From: Nocardioides sp.
Lineage (GTDB): Bacteria > Actinomycetota > Actinomycetes > Propionibacteriales > Nocardioidaceae
Length of the DNA: 7,383 nucleotides
Direction of reading: 5' to 3'
Assembly: GCA_031177735.1 (NCBI GenBank)
Contig: JAPSKJ010000103.1
Coordinates: 1-7,383, forward strand
Below are positions 6,731-7,383 of the stretch, piece by piece. Position 1 is the first letter of the stretch, and every line of letters begins with the position of its first letter. The translations under genes were made by a program, and so were the position numbers. The notes under the pieces are model-generated. The model was not told the DNA's origin and searched no databases. It was given only the letters and a program-made list of their open reading frames with translations.

Positions 6731-6736
6731 TACGGT
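6731..6736 (+). promoter_or_regulatory. Putative -10 box (TACGGT) for the Fic-like gene, leaderless start
   Basis: TACGGT matches TANNNT and is followed by exactly 7 nt (ATTTCCC) before the GTG at 6744. This is the usual geometry of leaderless actinobacterial genes, in which the first transcribed base is the first base of the start codon. The AT-rich TATTT just after it is unusual for this window. No clear -35 element and no ribosome site. Confidence 0.55.
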
Positions 6737-6743
6737 ATTTCCC

Positions 6744-7383
6744 GTGAGCGACGACCCCTTGGCCTGGTTGGTGTCACTCGAGGGGGTCGGATCCGCCTTC
6801 GCGGCGACGCGCGACGGCATCGACGTCATGCTCCGCGACCGCGGCCTGCGCCGCACCACACCCGAGACGACCGCCGAGTCTCTGCTGCGCGGGGCGCACG
6901 CCAGCGCGGTGCTGGAGGGGTCGACGTCGACGCTCCCCGAGGTGCGCGACGGGTCGGGCGACGCGACCGCGCAGGACGCCCTCCGCGTCTCCACCGAGCT
7001 GCTCGGCCTGGTGCCGGTGCTGCGCCAGCGCCCGCTGCAGGCCTTCGCCCGCCTCCATGCCGTGGCCGGCGCGGCCGCCCTGCCCGAGGCCGAGCTCGGC
7101 CGGCCCCGCGACGCGGAGGCGGCCCGGCGGCTGCAGGCGCTGGCCGGCGTGGTCACCGCTCCGACCGCGGCGCCCGCGCTGCTGGTCGCCGCGATCGTCC
7201 ACGCCGACCTGGTCAGCGCCGCGCCCTTCGGCTCGCACAACGGCATCGTGGCGCGTGCCGCCGAGCGCCTGGTGCTGGTCGCCCGCGGCGTCGACGAGAA
7301 GTCGCTCGTGGTGCCGGAGGCCGGCCACCTGGCCCTGCGGGCGGCGTACGAGTCCAACCTGCGCGGCTACCGCGACGGTGGCC
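6744..7383 (+). CDS. Fic/DOC-fold protein with degenerate active-site motif, 3'-truncated by window edge
   Basis: 213 codons from GTG are visible and the frame stays open to the window end; actinobacterial relatives I recall are about 270 aa and often carry the uninformative label oxidoreductase. All-alpha, Ala/Leu-rich. RLHAVAG (103-109) resembles the Fic helix before the core. HADLVSAAPFGSHNGIVAR (153-171) aligns with the Fic core H-P-F-x-D/E-G-N-G-R-x2-R, but the catalytic His is A160, the acidic residue S164, the first glycine H165 and the first Arg I168; P161, F162, N166, G167 and R171 remain. Near the N-terminus SAVLEG (54-59) matches the S/T-x3-E-G/N inhibitory motif of Fic proteins. 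Canonical AMP transfer is therefore unlikely; a binding or regulatory role, or different chemistry, is possible. The GTG start is supported by the adjacent -10 box and the absence of other start signals. Divergent from the methyltransferase. Confidence 0.8.
   Translation, partial: MSDDPLAWLVSLEGVGSAFAATRDGIDVMLRDRGLRRTTPETTAESLLRGAHASAVLEGSTSTLPEVRDGSGDATAQDALRVSTELLGLVPVLRQRPLQAFARLHAVAGAAALPEAELGRPRDAEAARRLQALAGVVTAPTAAPALLVAAIVHADLVSAAPFGSHNGIVARAAERLVLVARGVDEKSLVVPEAGHLALRAAYESNLRGYRDGG

Noticed and set aside
5536..6747. Long open frame on the + strand (about 400 codons) opposite the DDN-like and methyltransferase genes
   Set aside because: Its translation is low-complexity Arg/Gly/Val-rich with no recognisable motif, while the minus strand carries two proteins with complete family motifs. 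It is a high-GC antisense shadow.
5795..7357. Long open frame on the - strand (520 codons) spanning the methyltransferase and the Fic-like gene
   Set aside because: It runs antisense to the Fic-like gene, then out of frame through the methyltransferase; Arg/Ala/Pro-rich with no domain. A shadow of GC-rich codon use.
1..7383. Mobile elements, CRISPR arrays, tRNA/rRNA genes, riboswitches or tandem repeats
   Set aside because: Coding density is near complete, the only free stretches are 6-50 bp, and I saw no repeated units, transposase motifs or structured RNA signatures.

Overview
The window is a very GC-rich stretch with strong third-position G/C bias, GTG starts, 4-nt gene overlaps and likely leaderless starts. 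An NnaR-type regulator, an F420-dependent nitroreductase-family protein and an actinobacterial Fic-like protein place it in a high-GC actinomycete. The overall look resembles Nocardioidaceae, but genus is an inference. All sequence up to about 7.38 kb is accounted for by eight genes with almost no free space.

Region 1 (1-5274, + strand) is a nitrite-assimilation operon entered part-way through nirB. It holds NirB (catalytic subunit of assimilatory NADH-nitrite reductase; FAD, [2Fe-2S] modules and siroheme/[4Fe-4S] site), NirD (small subunit, Rieske-like fold without cluster ligands), NnaR (HemD-like domain fused to an OmpR-type winged helix, regulator of nitrate/nitrite assimilation) and a two-lobed sirohydrochlorin chelatase. 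Each of these junctions is an ATGA or GTGA overlap. A classical short-chain dehydrogenase follows after only 6 bp. The logic is enzyme plus cofactor: the chelatase can finish siroheme for NirB, and NnaR probably controls the pathway while carrying a fold borrowed from tetrapyrrole synthesis. The operon promoter lies upstream of the window.

Region 2 (5275-5324) is a 50-bp convergent gap with weak hairpin potential. Region 3 (5325-6711, - strand) is a two-gene unit: a class I SAM methyltransferase followed, 22 bp on, by a small membrane-anchored F420-type (DDN-like) nitroreductase-family protein.

Region 4 (6712-6743) is a compact divergent promoter. TANNNT -10 boxes lie 7 nt from the start codons on both strands, suggesting back-to-back leaderless transcripts. 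To the right (6744-7383, + strand, running off the end) is a Fic-fold protein with a degenerate active-site loop. It lacks the catalytic histidine but keeps an S-x3-E-G motif resembling the Fic inhibitory helix. I see no mobile elements, CRISPR, tRNA/rRNA or phage genes. The most unusual items are the pseudo-Fic protein, the HemD-winged-helix regulator inside a siroheme enzyme operon, and the divergent leaderless promoter.
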